DNA of 25,764 nt from Ruminococcus sp. (GTDB lineage: Bacteria > Bacillota > Clostridia > Oscillospirales > Ruminococcaceae): NCBI GenBank assembly GCA_017961625.1, contig JAGCWY010000050.1, positions 1 through 25,764 on the forward strand, read 5' to 3'. Shown here in pieces: positions 6,978-15,693 of the stretch. A model generated the notes under the pieces. That model worked only from the letters and a program-made list of their open reading frames with translations. It was not told the origin of the DNA and made no database searches. Position 1 is the stretch's first letter. Each line of letters opens with the position of its first letter. A program made the position numbers and the translations under genes.

Positions 6978-8951
6978 TTATGAATACAGCTTCGATGAGA
7001 AATAATCTCTATCTTCGTAATTAATGTTTCCATCGTTATTGGAGTCAAGGAGTTCGAGCTGGAAAGCGGAGAACTTTTCGCTTATCTTTCCGTTTTTCTC
7101 ATATTCACTTATGTCTTCGCTTAATATATCAAAGTATTCCATTATCTTTTTATAGTCATCAGCATCATAATCGTGATCGTAGTCCAGATCGCCCTTTTCA
7201 AAATTAACGCCTAATGTGTATTCCAGAGACTCATAATTTGTGAGTTCCTTCATGTAAATATCGCCGTTTATAAATGAGCACTCTGATACAACTTTGCCCT
7301 TATCGTCTTTGAGGCGTATACCCTTTACGATAGTTTTAGAATTATATTTGTTGGAATAAACCTTTACCATATAATCCTTTCCATTTATTTCCGAGCCGCA
7401 TAACCCTGTTATATCAGTGTAAATGGGACCGCTGAATTTGATTGGATTATAATAAAAGCTTCTCATAACATAATTTGTTATTGGCTGAGAATACTGGTAG
7501 GTGTTTTCTACATTCAGACCGTAATAATCATTTGTCATCACATCAACTTCTGAAACCAGCTTTACATTCTGAGGAGAAACATTAATGATATAAGCCTCTT
7601 CAATAGCCGTATTTCTCTGGTATATTTTGTTGTACCATGTTCCGTTCGAATTTTTTGTATATATATTTGCCGGATCAGGGCAGCCATTATTGGCAGATTC
7701 GATACGTACTGCATCGTACATTACCCATATAAAACCGTCATTGCCCCAGCCAGTGCCCCATGAGTTTGCGATCTTGAAAGCACCCTGCTCGCCAGGGCTA
7801 TAAGTATATCCGTCACCGTCTATATCGCATTCGAAAGAATCATCATATCCTACTATCGTGAATTCGTGACCAGCTCTTATTGGCCCGTTTTTATCATATT
7901 TTGTGACATTCTGAATTACAACTTTTTCTTTTGGGTTTTCCTTATAACTTATCTCCTTATATGTACTGTCAAGACAACAAAGATAGTTGAAACTGGTCGA
8001 AGCAGCTACTACTTTTCCTTGATCGAGAGCATCCTTTATATTTTCGATGAACTGATCTTCCCTTTCTGTCTGATCCTCAGTGTTCCAATCTACATCTCCT
8101 TCTTCAGTGATTAATGCTTTTGCTCCGTGGTTGGGTGAACATAAAGACCAGCCTTCATAGCTGTCAAGCTTGACATTGAGGGCATTTAAAAGAGCCTCTT
8201 CATCTCTTGGGATAGCTCTGTAGGTTTTGGCTTCATGCCAGTAAAGACCTGTTGATGTATTAGTGTTTTTATTTTCATATACAGGCAAGTAGTAATCTCT
8301 TTGGTAATAGCTGAGGGCCTTATACTGATCTGCGTCGATATATTCCCCTATTCTTCTGTATATCTTCTTACCGTCCACCTCATCAACTACTTCGTAATCA
8401 TTTTCATTGATTATTTTATTTCCGTAAGCATCCTTTACTGTGCTGCCTGAAACAATTTCATTATATTCATAACTGCCTTCGGTTATGTAATTGATTCCCT
8501 GCGGATCGGAACGGTCTGTTTTTTTACCGTTTTCATCTACCGTATAGAATCTCAGATCAAAGCGTCCGTCATAAGGCATTTCATCCATAGTAAGAGCGCC
8601 TCTGTTCTTTAAAGCATGATATGCCTTGTATTCCCATGAACCATAATCGCCGCCGTCGTTGATCAGCGGATAAACAGATGCCGGAGAGTAAGTAAAATCT
8701 ATATCAGCGTATGGATTCTGACGGTACAAAGCTCTCCTTGCCTCATTGGTAAACTGGTAGTATGCCGTTGCGCAAGCCACGCATGAGCCTACCTGACCCT
8801 GATTGATTATCTCCGGGAAAAAGCTTGATGTACTCAGATCAGCACCTCTCGTAACAGCTTCAGCGTGTGATGTCACTGCGAATGTTAATCCAGTTGCAGA
8901 AGAAGCGAGCATAGCCATTGATGTAACAAAAGCTGAGATTTTTTTGTTCAT
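6978..8951 (-). CDS. Secreted papain-family (C1) cysteine protease with C-terminal dockerin
   Basis: 657 residues. The signal peptide is MNKKISAFVTSMAMLASS..., with probable cleavage near SHAEA (about residue 31). The catalytic domain has the oxyanion glutamine Q51 and nucleophile C57 in NQGQVGSCVAC, H362 in AGHEFTIVGYDD, and N396 in KIANSWGTGWGNDG, all in canonical C1 order. An insertion of about 200 residues lies between Cys and His. After a beta-rich region, residues about 587-657 form a type I dockerin. Its second calcium loop, DSNNDGNINYED, is canonical. The first, DLDYDHDYDADD, has His where Gly is usual. The protein should dock onto a cohesin-bearing scaffold at the cell surface. The start at 8951 (ATG with AAGGA 8 bases upstream and a signal peptide directly following) is preferred to the 59-residue longer ORF. 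Target proteins are unknown. Confidence 0.92.
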   Translation of the reverse strand: MNKKISAFVTSMAMLASSATGLTFAVTSHAEAVTRGADLSTSSFFPEIINQGQVGSCVACATAYYQFTNEARRALYRQNPYADIDFTYSPASVYPLINDGGDYGSWEYKAYHALKNRGALTMDEMPYDGRFDLRFYTVDENGKKTDRSDPQGINYITEGSYEYNEIVSGSTVKDAYGNKIINENDYEVVDEVDGKKIYRRIGEYIDADQYKALSYYQRDYYLPVYENKNTNTSTGLYWHEAKTYRAIPRDEEALLNALNVKLDSYEGWSLCSPNHGAKALITEEGDVDWNTEDQTEREDQFIENIKDALDQGKVVAASTSFNYLCCLDSTYKEISYKENPKEKVVIQNVTKYDKNGPIRAGHEFTIVGYDDSFECDIDGDGYTYSPGEQGAFKIANSWGTGWGNDGFIWVMYDAVRIESANNGCPDPANIYTKNSNGTWYNKIYQRNTAIEEAYIINVSPQNVKLVSEVDVMTNDYYGLNVENTYQYSQPITNYVMRSFYYNPIKFSGPIYTDITGLCGSEINGKDYMVKVYSNKYNSKTIVKGIRLKDDKGKVVSECSFINGDIYMKELTNYESLEYTLGVNFEKGDLDYDHDYDADDYKKIMEYFDILSEDISEYEKNGKISEKFSAFQLELLDSNNDGNINYEDRDYFSSKLYS

Positions 8952-9091
8952 AATCATTGTCCTTTCTGTTAATGGGCTTTTATTTTTATAAGGAAGCGTT
9001 CTTATAATAACCAGATCTGATAATTTTGCCTCCATAAAAAATAAACGCAGCATTTGTTCAATATCAGACATGATCTGTAAAAAATTATACT

Positions 9092-9125
9092 GGAGGTTTA
9101 TTTTTTCCCCATAAACAAAACCTCC
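9092..9125. promoter_or_regulatory. Alternative stem competing with the terminator at 9117-9156
   Basis: GGAGGTTT at 9092-9099 is complementary to AAACCTCC at 9118-9125, which is also the left arm of the terminator. The two stems are mutually exclusive. On the minus strand the order is AAACCTCC (9154-9147), GGAGGTTT, AAACCTCC, the layout of a terminator/antiterminator pair between the LRR gene and the protease gene. The role is inferred. Confidence 0.35.
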
Positions 9126-9156
9126 CATGGTTTAAATTATACCATAGGAGGTTTTT
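9117..9156 (-). terminator. Intrinsic terminator after the LRR surface protein gene
   Basis: AAAACCTCC/ATGGT at 9117-9131 pairs with ACCAT/GGAGGTTTT at 9141-9155 with one mismatch and a 9-base AT loop. On the minus strand it is followed by GGTTTTGTTT. It lies about 50 bases past the stop of the LRR gene. Confidence 0.75.
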
Positions 9157-9204
9157 GTAATTGACGTTTTTCAGGCCCGGTCCATCAGAACTGAACTCAT
9201 ATTT

Positions 9205-12200
9205 TTATATCTTTCCGATCATAATAAGAGCTTCAAAAACTTTAGATATCATACCTGCTGCCGAACCAAACACTAGCATCATAAATGAAACAAGTGCAAT
9301 TATCAAATTGGTCATAGTGCTGCTTTCTACCTGAGAAAGATCAACAGCCTCATTTGCAGAATTTGTTCCTTTACCTGTCTGCGGGTCGATAGTATAGACA
9401 TCAAGAACATTTCCGCTGGCGTCCTTAAGTATGATCTCATACATACCGTTGTCAGAAGTATTTACTTCCGTATCTCCGACAAGCTTGCCGTTCTTATTCT
9501 GATAGTCAACAGCTGCCCACTGGGCGAACTGTTCGGGCGTACCAATAACAGTTGTAACCGGTTCTGTTGTAACTGCTTCAGTCGTTGTAGTTGTGGTCGA
9601 AGTAGTTGTAGTTGTTGAAGCATCCATTGCAGTAGTCGTCGAGGTAGTTGTAGTTGTTGTAGTGGTCGTGGTCAAAGTTGCTTCCGAGGTTGTAGTAGTT
9701 GTCTCGGGAACTATAGGACCATTTCCGCTGAGGTCGTATTTGCGGCCGCTGAGATTGGTCACCTTGCCCTTTGCAATGAGCTTGCAGCCGTCCTTTACAG
9801 TGATGTTCGCATTATCAGCTATAATAACATCAACATATTCAGGGATAATAACGTCATCTGTAACAACTATATCACCGAAGATAGTGAGCTCTGTGCTCTC
9901 CCCTGCCTTTACAGCTTCCTCAACTGCTACTCTGATATCAGCGTAAGTATTTGAGTTGCCGAGCATAGCTACTGCGTCAGGATTGATAGAACAGCAGTCT
10001 GTAAATTCGCCGCATACATCGCATACAGATATTGCCAGACCGGGCTCACCGCCGCCGGGAGTTTTAACGACATTAAATCTGCCTGTTGACTGGCACTCAT
10101 GCGGTTCAGCGCTTTTTATCTTCTGAACCTCTTTTGTACCGTCTTCATACTCGAAAACGATAACTCCGTTTACATCATCTCTGGTGAACTTGACTCTTAC
10201 GATATCCTCGTCCTCGGTTATGTTGAGCTTTCCGTCTTCTCCGGCAGTATTGCCGAAAATGTCTGTAAGCTCAACAGCATCGTTGGATACGGTGATCTGG
10301 ACATCGCTGTCCTCGTCGGGTGATCCGATCTCAAAATAGAGCTTTGCATTTTTGCCGCCGTGCAGTTCAAAAAATACATCGTCGTCATCTACTATCGAAT
10401 CAAATGCCTTATCAGTTCCGTTTTCAAGCTTTTTATTCATGTACTCTGCCAAAGCACTGAAATTATGCTCTGGGTCTTTATTGTCGATATTGACAATAAA
10501 CTCGTTTCTGAATTTTTCAAAATCTGTTTTCGGATCAGTTGAGTTGTTGAAGATATCTCTCAGTCTGTTCCTTGCAAGCTTTGTGTTGATAACAGCTTTT
10601 CTTTCTGCCGGCGCATTTGTCTCCTTGTCTATTTCGATAGAATAGCTTACAGAAGCCTGCGAGCCTACAAAACCGATCTTGACATTCTTTAAGATATGCT
10701 CTGTGGGGATCTCACTGAAAAGCTTGGCATATCCATTGCTTATTACCCTTATATCAGAAATGCCATTATAGTTCTTGAGCATTTCGATAAGAGCTGTTTC
10801 CTGCTGGTCAAACAATTCTGCCGCTATATACTGCTCATAAACTGATTTCCAGAGGTCCTTTACCGTGATCTCAAAGGCAACAGCATTTTCCTCTCCGGGC
10901 TTTAATTCATCAATGTGCAGCTTTTTATTGCCGTCCGTACCCTCTGTAAAGCTGAGAGTCTCATTCTTTGTTACAGTAGTCTCGGTTATCTCGCCATTGC
11001 TGCGCTCATTGGATATAAAAGCAGTCTTTGAGGTCTGCATTTTCTTGTCAACTGTGAAGTCGAGATCGTATACAGACGTTTCTGGAGAGTTATTCGTAAG
11101 TTTTACCTTTATGACATAGTCATGATTGTAATACGAATACTTCGGAAGTACTAAATTAATGTTAACTGCGTCTGAGGTATACACGTGCAGCTTGTCCTTT
11201 GCTGTGAAGGTCATTTCGATCGGGTCCTCAGGATCGCCGTTCTTAAATCCGACAAAATCAGCTGAGAGCTCATAATCACCTGCCGCGTCTCCGCGGAGGA
11301 ACCAGCGTGCCACCTGCAGCTTTTCCGATGTAAGTTCTCCTATATTCTGTACCTTATCGCTGTTAACGAGTGTCAGTCCTTCGGGAACGTTGAGAGTTGC
11401 CTTGCCGTCTGTAACACTGCCCTCGCCCTTGTTGATAATAAGTATCTGTACATCGTAGTATTCCTTGAGCCACCTGCAGCTTCCGTCAACGAAAATGTAC
11501 ATTTCTTCATCAACTGTTTCCGTGCGGTAAACAAAGGCGCCCAGTTCCTCGATATATACACCCTTTCCGCCGTTTGCAGCGTTAAGCCTTGCATCATCAA
11601 TGCTGACATCTCTGTCATTTACCTTCAGGTTTGTATTGGTGTAGAGCACGTCTCCGGTAGGCTTGTAGATAACATCTCTCTGGATAACAACTCCGGCAGG
11701 ACCATATTCACCTTCCACAGAGTACTTGAAGCTGTTGTAGTTCTCCTCGCCGCCGAGGTCTATGCCTGCTTCTTCGATATCCTCCTTTGTCATGTGAGAA
11801 ACTGTGAAATCTGCCACGAGAATAGGAGCCTTTGTTGTAGTTACAGTCGTTGTGGTCGTAGTAGTCTTGGAAGTCGTCGTTGTGGTGGTCGTTGTGCTTG
11901 TAGTCGTTGTTTCGGGTTTTGCTGTAGTCGAAGCAGTGGTCGTTGTTGTTGACGTACTTGTTGCAGTTGTCGTTGTTGTGGTCGTAGTAGTTGCAGGAAC
12001 TCTTACAGCCACATTGACAGTGCAGGTATTTCCGCCGGGAGCCTCTACGCTTATAACAGCATTGCCCGGCTCAACTGCGCTTATCACGCCGTCCTTGTCA
12101 ACTGCTGCAACTGCCGTATCGGAGGAGCTGTAGCTGAGCCTTGTATAATTCGACTTGATAGTGTACTTATCGCCCTTTATCATGGAAATGTTCTTGGGAC

Positions 12201-14364
12201 CGATAACTATTTCACTGTCGAAAGGCACAAACTTATATCCGTTGTCCGATGCAAAAGTATCTGCAGTCGATTTAGCATAGCCGTATACAGTGCCGCTGTA
12301 ATCCTTGTCCACTGCATTGTCTGCTATATAGCAAGCCCTGTTGTATATGTACAAATCGGCATTGCTGTTTGCGAATGCGTTTGCCTTTATATCGTCCACA
12401 TCCTCAGGAGCTTCAACTGAGACAAGCGCCTTGCAGTTATTGAACGCATATTCTCCTATACGGGCTATCTCAGAATCGTATATCTCCACCTCTTTGAGAG
12501 TTGTCATGCCAGAAAATGCATACGCCGGTATTATTTCGCCGCCTGTAACAGTTACCTTGCTGATGGCATAAGGCGAGAAATCCATTTCATCGTTTCTCAA
12601 TGAACCATAATTATCAAGGAACAGATCGGAAACAGAATTAGTCCAGTTTGGACTGCCGCCAATTTCTGCTACAGCCTTTGAATTTGCCGCATAAGGGATA
12701 GTAAGGGATTCAAGGAGACAGCAGCCGTTTAACATACGCATTCCCATTGATGTTACAGAATCAGGTATCGTAAGAGAGCTCATGGTACAATTCTGGAATG
12801 CATATTCACCAATAGTCTCAAGTCCGTCATTCAGCTTGAATTCCTTCATTTCTGTACAGTTCCTGAAAGCATGATCATATATATTCTTTAAGGATGAAGG
12901 AAGCTTAATGCTTTCAAGAGAGGTACAATTGTTGAATGCATATTTGCCGACCGAGGATACTCCTGAACCGCTTATATCGATCTCTCCGACTGTTGTCATG
13001 CCTGAGAACGCATAATCAGGAATTATCTCGCCGCCTGTAATAGTTATCTTTGAGATAGAATAGTCAGAGAAATCCATATCATCGTTTTCCGATGAACCAT
13101 AATTATCAAGGAACATATCTGCAACTGAACATCTCCAGTCCGTTCCAGAGCCTGATACGGTAACAGCCTTTGTGGTAGCCGCGAAAGGCAGCGTCAGCTC
13201 CTTAAGCTCTGTACAGCCGTTGAATATCTTCATACCAATTGATGTTACTGTTGCAGGTATAGTCAGTTCCTCTATTCCTGTACAGTTCTGGAACGCATAT
13301 TCGCCAAGGCTCTCATAGCTCTTCGGAATCGTGAATTCACCGAGGTTAATGCACTCTGCAAATGCATAGCTGCCAGCAGAGACTATGCTTCCGTTATCGG
13401 GAAGAGCGGTTATGGGATTTCCGTAATAAGAATAGCTTCCGAGTGATGTGACTGTTTCCGGCAGCTTTACGGTCGTAAGCTCGGAGCAGTTCCAGAAAGC
13501 GTAATCGCCTACAGAAGTTATCTTTGTGCTGCTGAGATCAACGGTTCTGAGCGTTGTCATATTCGAGAACGCATAAGCAGGGATAATATCTCCGCCTTTG
13601 ATAGTTATCTTTTCAATGGCATAATCAGAGAAATCCATTTCGTCGTTTCTCGATGAACCATAATTTTCAAGAAACAGATCGGAAACAGAATTAGTCCAGT
13701 TTGGACTGCCATCAATCGCAGCTACAGTCTTTGAGTTTGCAGCATAAGGGAGAGTAAGCTCCTTAAGAGCAGTACAGCCTTTGAACATCTGCTCGCCCAT
13801 TGTTACTACGGAATCAGGCACAGTAAGAACTGCTATATCAGAACAGCCGCTGAACGCGCCTGAACCTATAGTCTCTATTCCTTCGGGAAGAACGATAATA
13901 TCGGCAGCAGCCTTATCGGGACTGCCGCATGAAGAGCAGTTGAGAGAGCTCATGCCGCTGAATACATTGCTTCCGATACTCGTTATAACATGACCGTTTT
14001 CAGTGTCCTTGTCCTCAAACAATATCTGCTTTACAAGAGCAGCATTTTGGAAAGGTGACTTCCTGAATTCCGTCATATTACCATATCCGCAGATACGCAG
14101 TAATCCGTTGCTGTAAATAGCGGCAGTGATGTTTTCTCCGAGCTCTGCCGTTTCTATGATATCTGACTCATCAGGAACAGAGCGAATAGTCGATCTGGCA
14201 GAGGTGTTACCTTCTGTCTTGGGAATGTTTTCGTCGTAAACTTGTGTTGCGTCGTTCTGGTCGCCTGCCGAAGCAGTAAGTGAGTACTGCCCGTAAGCTC
14301 CCGAACTGAGCGCTGATGAGCATATCAGTATACTTAGCACACCAGCAATGGTTCGTTTAAACAT
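9205..14364 (-). CDS. Giant cell-surface protein: BspA-type LRR, Ig-like domain, two poly-Thr linkers, C-terminal membrane anchor
   Basis: 1719 residues. A signal peptide (MFKRTIAGVLSILICSSALSSGAYG) leads into BspA/LRR_5-type leucine-rich repeats at about residues 120-710, with recurrent AFxxCTxLxxLTIPxSVTSIG units. A long unit of about 86 residues recurs three times, near 187, 373 and 538 (PNWTNSVSDLFLxNYGSSRNDEMDFS). Residues about 720-790 form a Big_2-like Ig domain (SDTAVAAVDKDGVISAVEPGNAVISVEA). Poly-Thr linkers lie at about 790-845 and 1553-1606. The roughly 700 residues between them are unrecognised and include a Cys cluster (VCDVCGEFTDCC). A hydrophobic segment near 1684-1710 anchors the C terminus; no LPxTG motif is visible. 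LRR proteins of this kind mediate adhesion or carbohydrate/protein binding. The ATG at 14364 is chosen because GGAG lies 8 bases upstream; a GTG at 14373 overlaps that RBS. Confidence 0.85.
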   Translation of the reverse strand: MFKRTIAGVLSILICSSALSSGAYGQYSLTASAGDQNDATQVYDENIPKTEGNTSARSTIRSVPDESDIIETAELGENITAAIYSNGLLRICGYGNMTEFRKSPFQNAALVKQILFEDKDTENGHVITSIGSNVFSGMSSLNCSSCGSPDKAAADIIVLPEGIETIGSGAFSGCSDIAVLTVPDSVVTMGEQMFKGCTALKELTLPYAANSKTVAAIDGSPNWTNSVSDLFLENYGSSRNDEMDFSDYAIEKITIKGGDIIPAYAFSNMTTLRTVDLSSTKITSVGDYAFWNCSELTTVKLPETVTSLGSYSYYGNPITALPDNGSIVSAGSYAFAECINLGEFTIPKSYESLGEYAFQNCTGIEELTIPATVTSIGMKIFNGCTELKELTLPFAATTKAVTVSGSGTDWRCSVADMFLDNYGSSENDDMDFSDYSISKITITGGEIIPDYAFSGMTTVGEIDISGSGVSSVGKYAFNNCTSLESIKLPSSLKNIYDHAFRNCTEMKEFKLNDGLETIGEYAFQNCTMSSLTIPDSVTSMGMRMLNGCCLLESLTIPYAANSKAVAEIGGSPNWTNSVSDLFLDNYGSLRNDEMDFSPYAISKVTVTGGEIIPAYAFSGMTTLKEVEIYDSEIARIGEYAFNNCKALVSVEAPEDVDDIKANAFANSNADLYIYNRACYIADNAVDKDYSGTVYGYAKSTADTFASDNGYKFVPFDSEIVIGPKNISMIKGDKYTIKSNYTRLSYSSSDTAVAAVDKDGVISAVEPGNAVISVEAPGGNTCTVNVAVRVPATTTTTTTTTATSTSTTTTTASTTAKPETTTTSTTTTTTTTSKTTTTTTTVTTTKAPILVADFTVSHMTKEDIEEAGIDLGGEENYNSFKYSVEGEYGPAGVVIQRDVIYKPTGDVLYTNTNLKVNDRDVSIDDARLNAANGGKGVYIEELGAFVYRTETVDEEMYIFVDGSCRWLKEYYDVQILIINKGEGSVTDGKATLNVPEGLTLVNSDKVQNIGELTSEKLQVARWFLRGDAAGDYELSADFVGFKNGDPEDPIEMTFTAKDKLHVYTSDAVNINLVLPKYSYYNHDYVIKVKLTNNSPETSVYDLDFTVDKKMQTSKTAFISNERSNGEITETTVTKNETLSFTEGTDGNKKLHIDELKPGEENAVAFEITVKDLWKSVYEQYIAAELFDQQETALIEMLKNYNGISDIRVISNGYAKLFSEIPTEHILKNVKIGFVGSQASVSYSIEIDKETNAPAERKAVINTKLARNRLRDIFNNSTDPKTDFEKFRNEFIVNIDNKDPEHNFSALAEYMNKKLENGTDKAFDSIVDDDDVFFELHGGKNAKLYFEIGSPDEDSDVQITVSNDAVELTDIFGNTAGEDGKLNITEDEDIVRVKFTRDDVNGVIVFEYEDGTKEVQKIKSAEPHECQSTGRFNVVKTPGGGEPGLAISVCDVCGEFTDCCSINPDAVAMLGNSNTYADIRVAVEEAVKAGESTELTIFGDIVVTDDVIIPEYVDVIIADNANITVKDGCKLIAKGKVTNLSGRKYDLSGNGPIVPETTTTTSEATLTTTTTTTTTTSTTTAMDASTTTTTSTTTTTTEAVTTEPVTTVIGTPEQFAQWAAVDYQNKNGKLVGDTEVNTSDNGMYEIILKDASGNVLDVYTIDPQTGKGTNSANEAVDLSQVESSTMTNLIIALVSFMMLVFGSAAGMISKVFEALIMIGKI
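12496..13806 (-). repeat. Three diverged copies of a 260-base unit inside the LRR gene
   Basis: Copies at about 13549-13806, 12991-13248 and 12496-12753 encode the same 86-residue LRR/insert block. The outer two are nearly identical over more than 100 bases (both contain GTCCAGTTTGGACTGCC). The middle copy has diverged (TGTTCC-type changes and a GSGTDWRCSVADM protein version). The pattern suggests recent duplication or gene conversion between the outer copies. Confidence 0.75.
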
Positions 14365-14387
14365 TTCTTTCACTCCTTTTTAATTCT

Positions 14388-14417
14388 TATATTGTTTATA
14401 TGATATTTAACAATATA
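14388..14417. promoter_or_regulatory. Inverted repeat upstream of the LRR gene
   Basis: TATATTGTT at 14388-14396 is perfectly inverted as AACAATATA at 14409-14417 around a 12-base AT-rich centre, 24 bases before the LRR start. On the minus strand TTGTTA and TATAAG are spaced 16 bases apart across it, so it could be an operator over a weak promoter. No terminator is visible between the upstream gene and this site, so read-through from the sigma operon is also likely. Confidence 0.35.
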
Positions 14418-14444
14418 CTTATATTAATCTGTTCCGGATATTTC

Positions 14445-15680
14445 TCAGTTCAGGTCGTCTATGCCGTAATCGCTGAAGCCTGATGCCATATTTGAATCAT
14501 ATCCGTTGTTTTCAAGGAACATCTTTACCTCATGTTCGGTCAGCGGAGCTCCTGCTTCGTCTCCGAACCTGTGACCTGACGTTCTGAAGCTTTCTGTCAG
14601 CACACCGTCAAGGTACTTGTCGTATGCGAGGCAAACGCCGGTCTCGTCGTCAAAATCGGCTGTAAAGCTCGTTCCTGAGCCGTTACCCGTGTAATTTATC
14701 ACTGCGCTTACTATCTTTCTGCCGTTTTCGTATCTTTCTCCCGCTACTTCCCACTGAGAATCCTTCATATTCTCCCTTGTGAACTGGTTCAAGCCGGAAT
14801 ATTCCTTAAAGAATACCCTGTCCTTTATTCCTCCTGCCTCCAGCTCGAAGCTCATATCCGTTATTCTTGCGAGCAGTCCTCTGTCGCCGTAGTCTATCGC
14901 ATTTACACACTTATCGTTCAGGCAGTAGTAACGCTCGGTGCGCTGCAGGCGTCCGTCGGAAACATAATGCTTATACGACAGCTCTCCAGTCATAGACGGG
15001 TTGTCTATCTTTATCGTTCCTTCGCGTCTCAGATAGAGCGAGCCTGCTTCCGATACCTCGCTGAGAGTAAAATCTGCCGAGAATCTTTCATAGCCGTATA
15101 CAGCACTGATACATTTTTCGCGGAGCTGTTCCCCTGCTGCATTTTTATCAGTCTGCTCTCCGGCAGCAGTCGTAACTGCTGTGGTAGTCGTTGTTTCAGT
15201 AGTTTTTTCTGTAGTCTCTGTTGCAGTCCCGTCAGCCGTACCGGTAACTGTGTCAGTTCCGGCGACGGTGGTCACGTCTGTATTGTCTGATGTGACACCG
15301 GCGGTGGTAACTTCTATATTATATGATGATTGTTCATCTGCTGAATAGGATGTGTTGATCGTGACATCAGCCGTTACATTGCTGTCACCCATATTATTGT
15401 CGGCATCGCCTCTTCCAGACCTTAAAAAGTGTACCGCACCCCCTATACCGGCAACAAGCAGTACCGATGCAGCAGCTGCCGAGGCTGTCTGGATAAAGCC
15501 CCTTCTTCTGCTGTAATGCTCAGTGCCCTCTGCGACGTCCGTATACTCGCCGTCTTTTCCGGAGCGCTCCATTATCTTTGCAAATATCTCTTCCTTTTTT
15601 GCGGCTTCTTCCATAAGCCTTTCAACTGAATCCTTGTCCGCGCTTCGCAGGGTATAAATGATCTTTTTTCTCGTATTCAT
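14445..15680 (-). CDS. One-pass membrane protein with Thr-rich linker, likely anti-sigma/sensor partner of ECF sigma 2
   Basis: 411 residues. A cytoplasmic N terminus of about 60 charged residues (RSADKDSVERLMEEAAKKEEIFAKIMERS) precedes one membrane span at about 62-86 (GFIQTASAAAASVLLVAGIGGAVHFL). A Thr/Asp-rich linker occupies about 100-175. The extracellular domain at about 180-411 contains many YxR/ExxY beta strands (FSADFTLSEVSEAGSLYLRR, DGRLQRTERYYCLNDKC). It loosely recalls LolA/RseB-like concave beta sheets, a weak suggestion only. The same architecture is found at 5138-5974. AGGAGGG stands 5 bases before the ATG. It begins 13 bases after the sigma gene, so the pair is co-transcribed. 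Signal sensing outside the cell and sigma sequestration inside is the inferred role. Confidence 0.65.
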   Translation of the reverse strand: MNTRKKIIYTLRSADKDSVERLMEEAAKKEEIFAKIMERSGKDGEYTDVAEGTEHYSRRRGFIQTASAAAASVLLVAGIGGAVHFLRSGRGDADNNMGDSNVTADVTINTSYSADEQSSYNIEVTTAGVTSDNTDVTTVAGTDTVTGTADGTATETTEKTTETTTTTAVTTAAGEQTDKNAAGEQLREKCISAVYGYERFSADFTLSEVSEAGSLYLRREGTIKIDNPSMTGELSYKHYVSDGRLQRTERYYCLNDKCVNAIDYGDRGLLARITDMSFELEAGGIKDRVFFKEYSGLNQFTRENMKDSQWEVAGERYENGRKIVSAVINYTGNGSGTSFTADFDDETGVCLAYDKYLDGVLTESFRTSGHRFGDEAGAPLTEHEVKMFLENNGYDSNMASGFSDYGIDDLN

Positions 15681-15693
15681 TTTATCCCTCCTT

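Noticed and set aside
8952..9128. N-terminal extension of the protease ORF by 59 residues
   Set aside because: It would bury the signal peptide inside the protein and overlaps the upstream terminator; ATG 8951 has the correct RBS.
9128..9145. TATAAT-like sequence on the minus strand before the protease gene
   Set aside because: It lies in the terminator loop and has no -35 partner at 16-18 bases.
9593..9946. Val-rich ORF opposite the second poly-Thr linker
   Set aside because: It is the reverse complement of ACN codon runs, a shadow of the LRR gene. The same applies to the Val-rich ORF at 11804-12133.
9593..12000. Short-period repeats considered as a CRISPR array
   Set aside because: They are in-frame threonine codon runs without uniform repeats and spacers; no cas genes are in the window.
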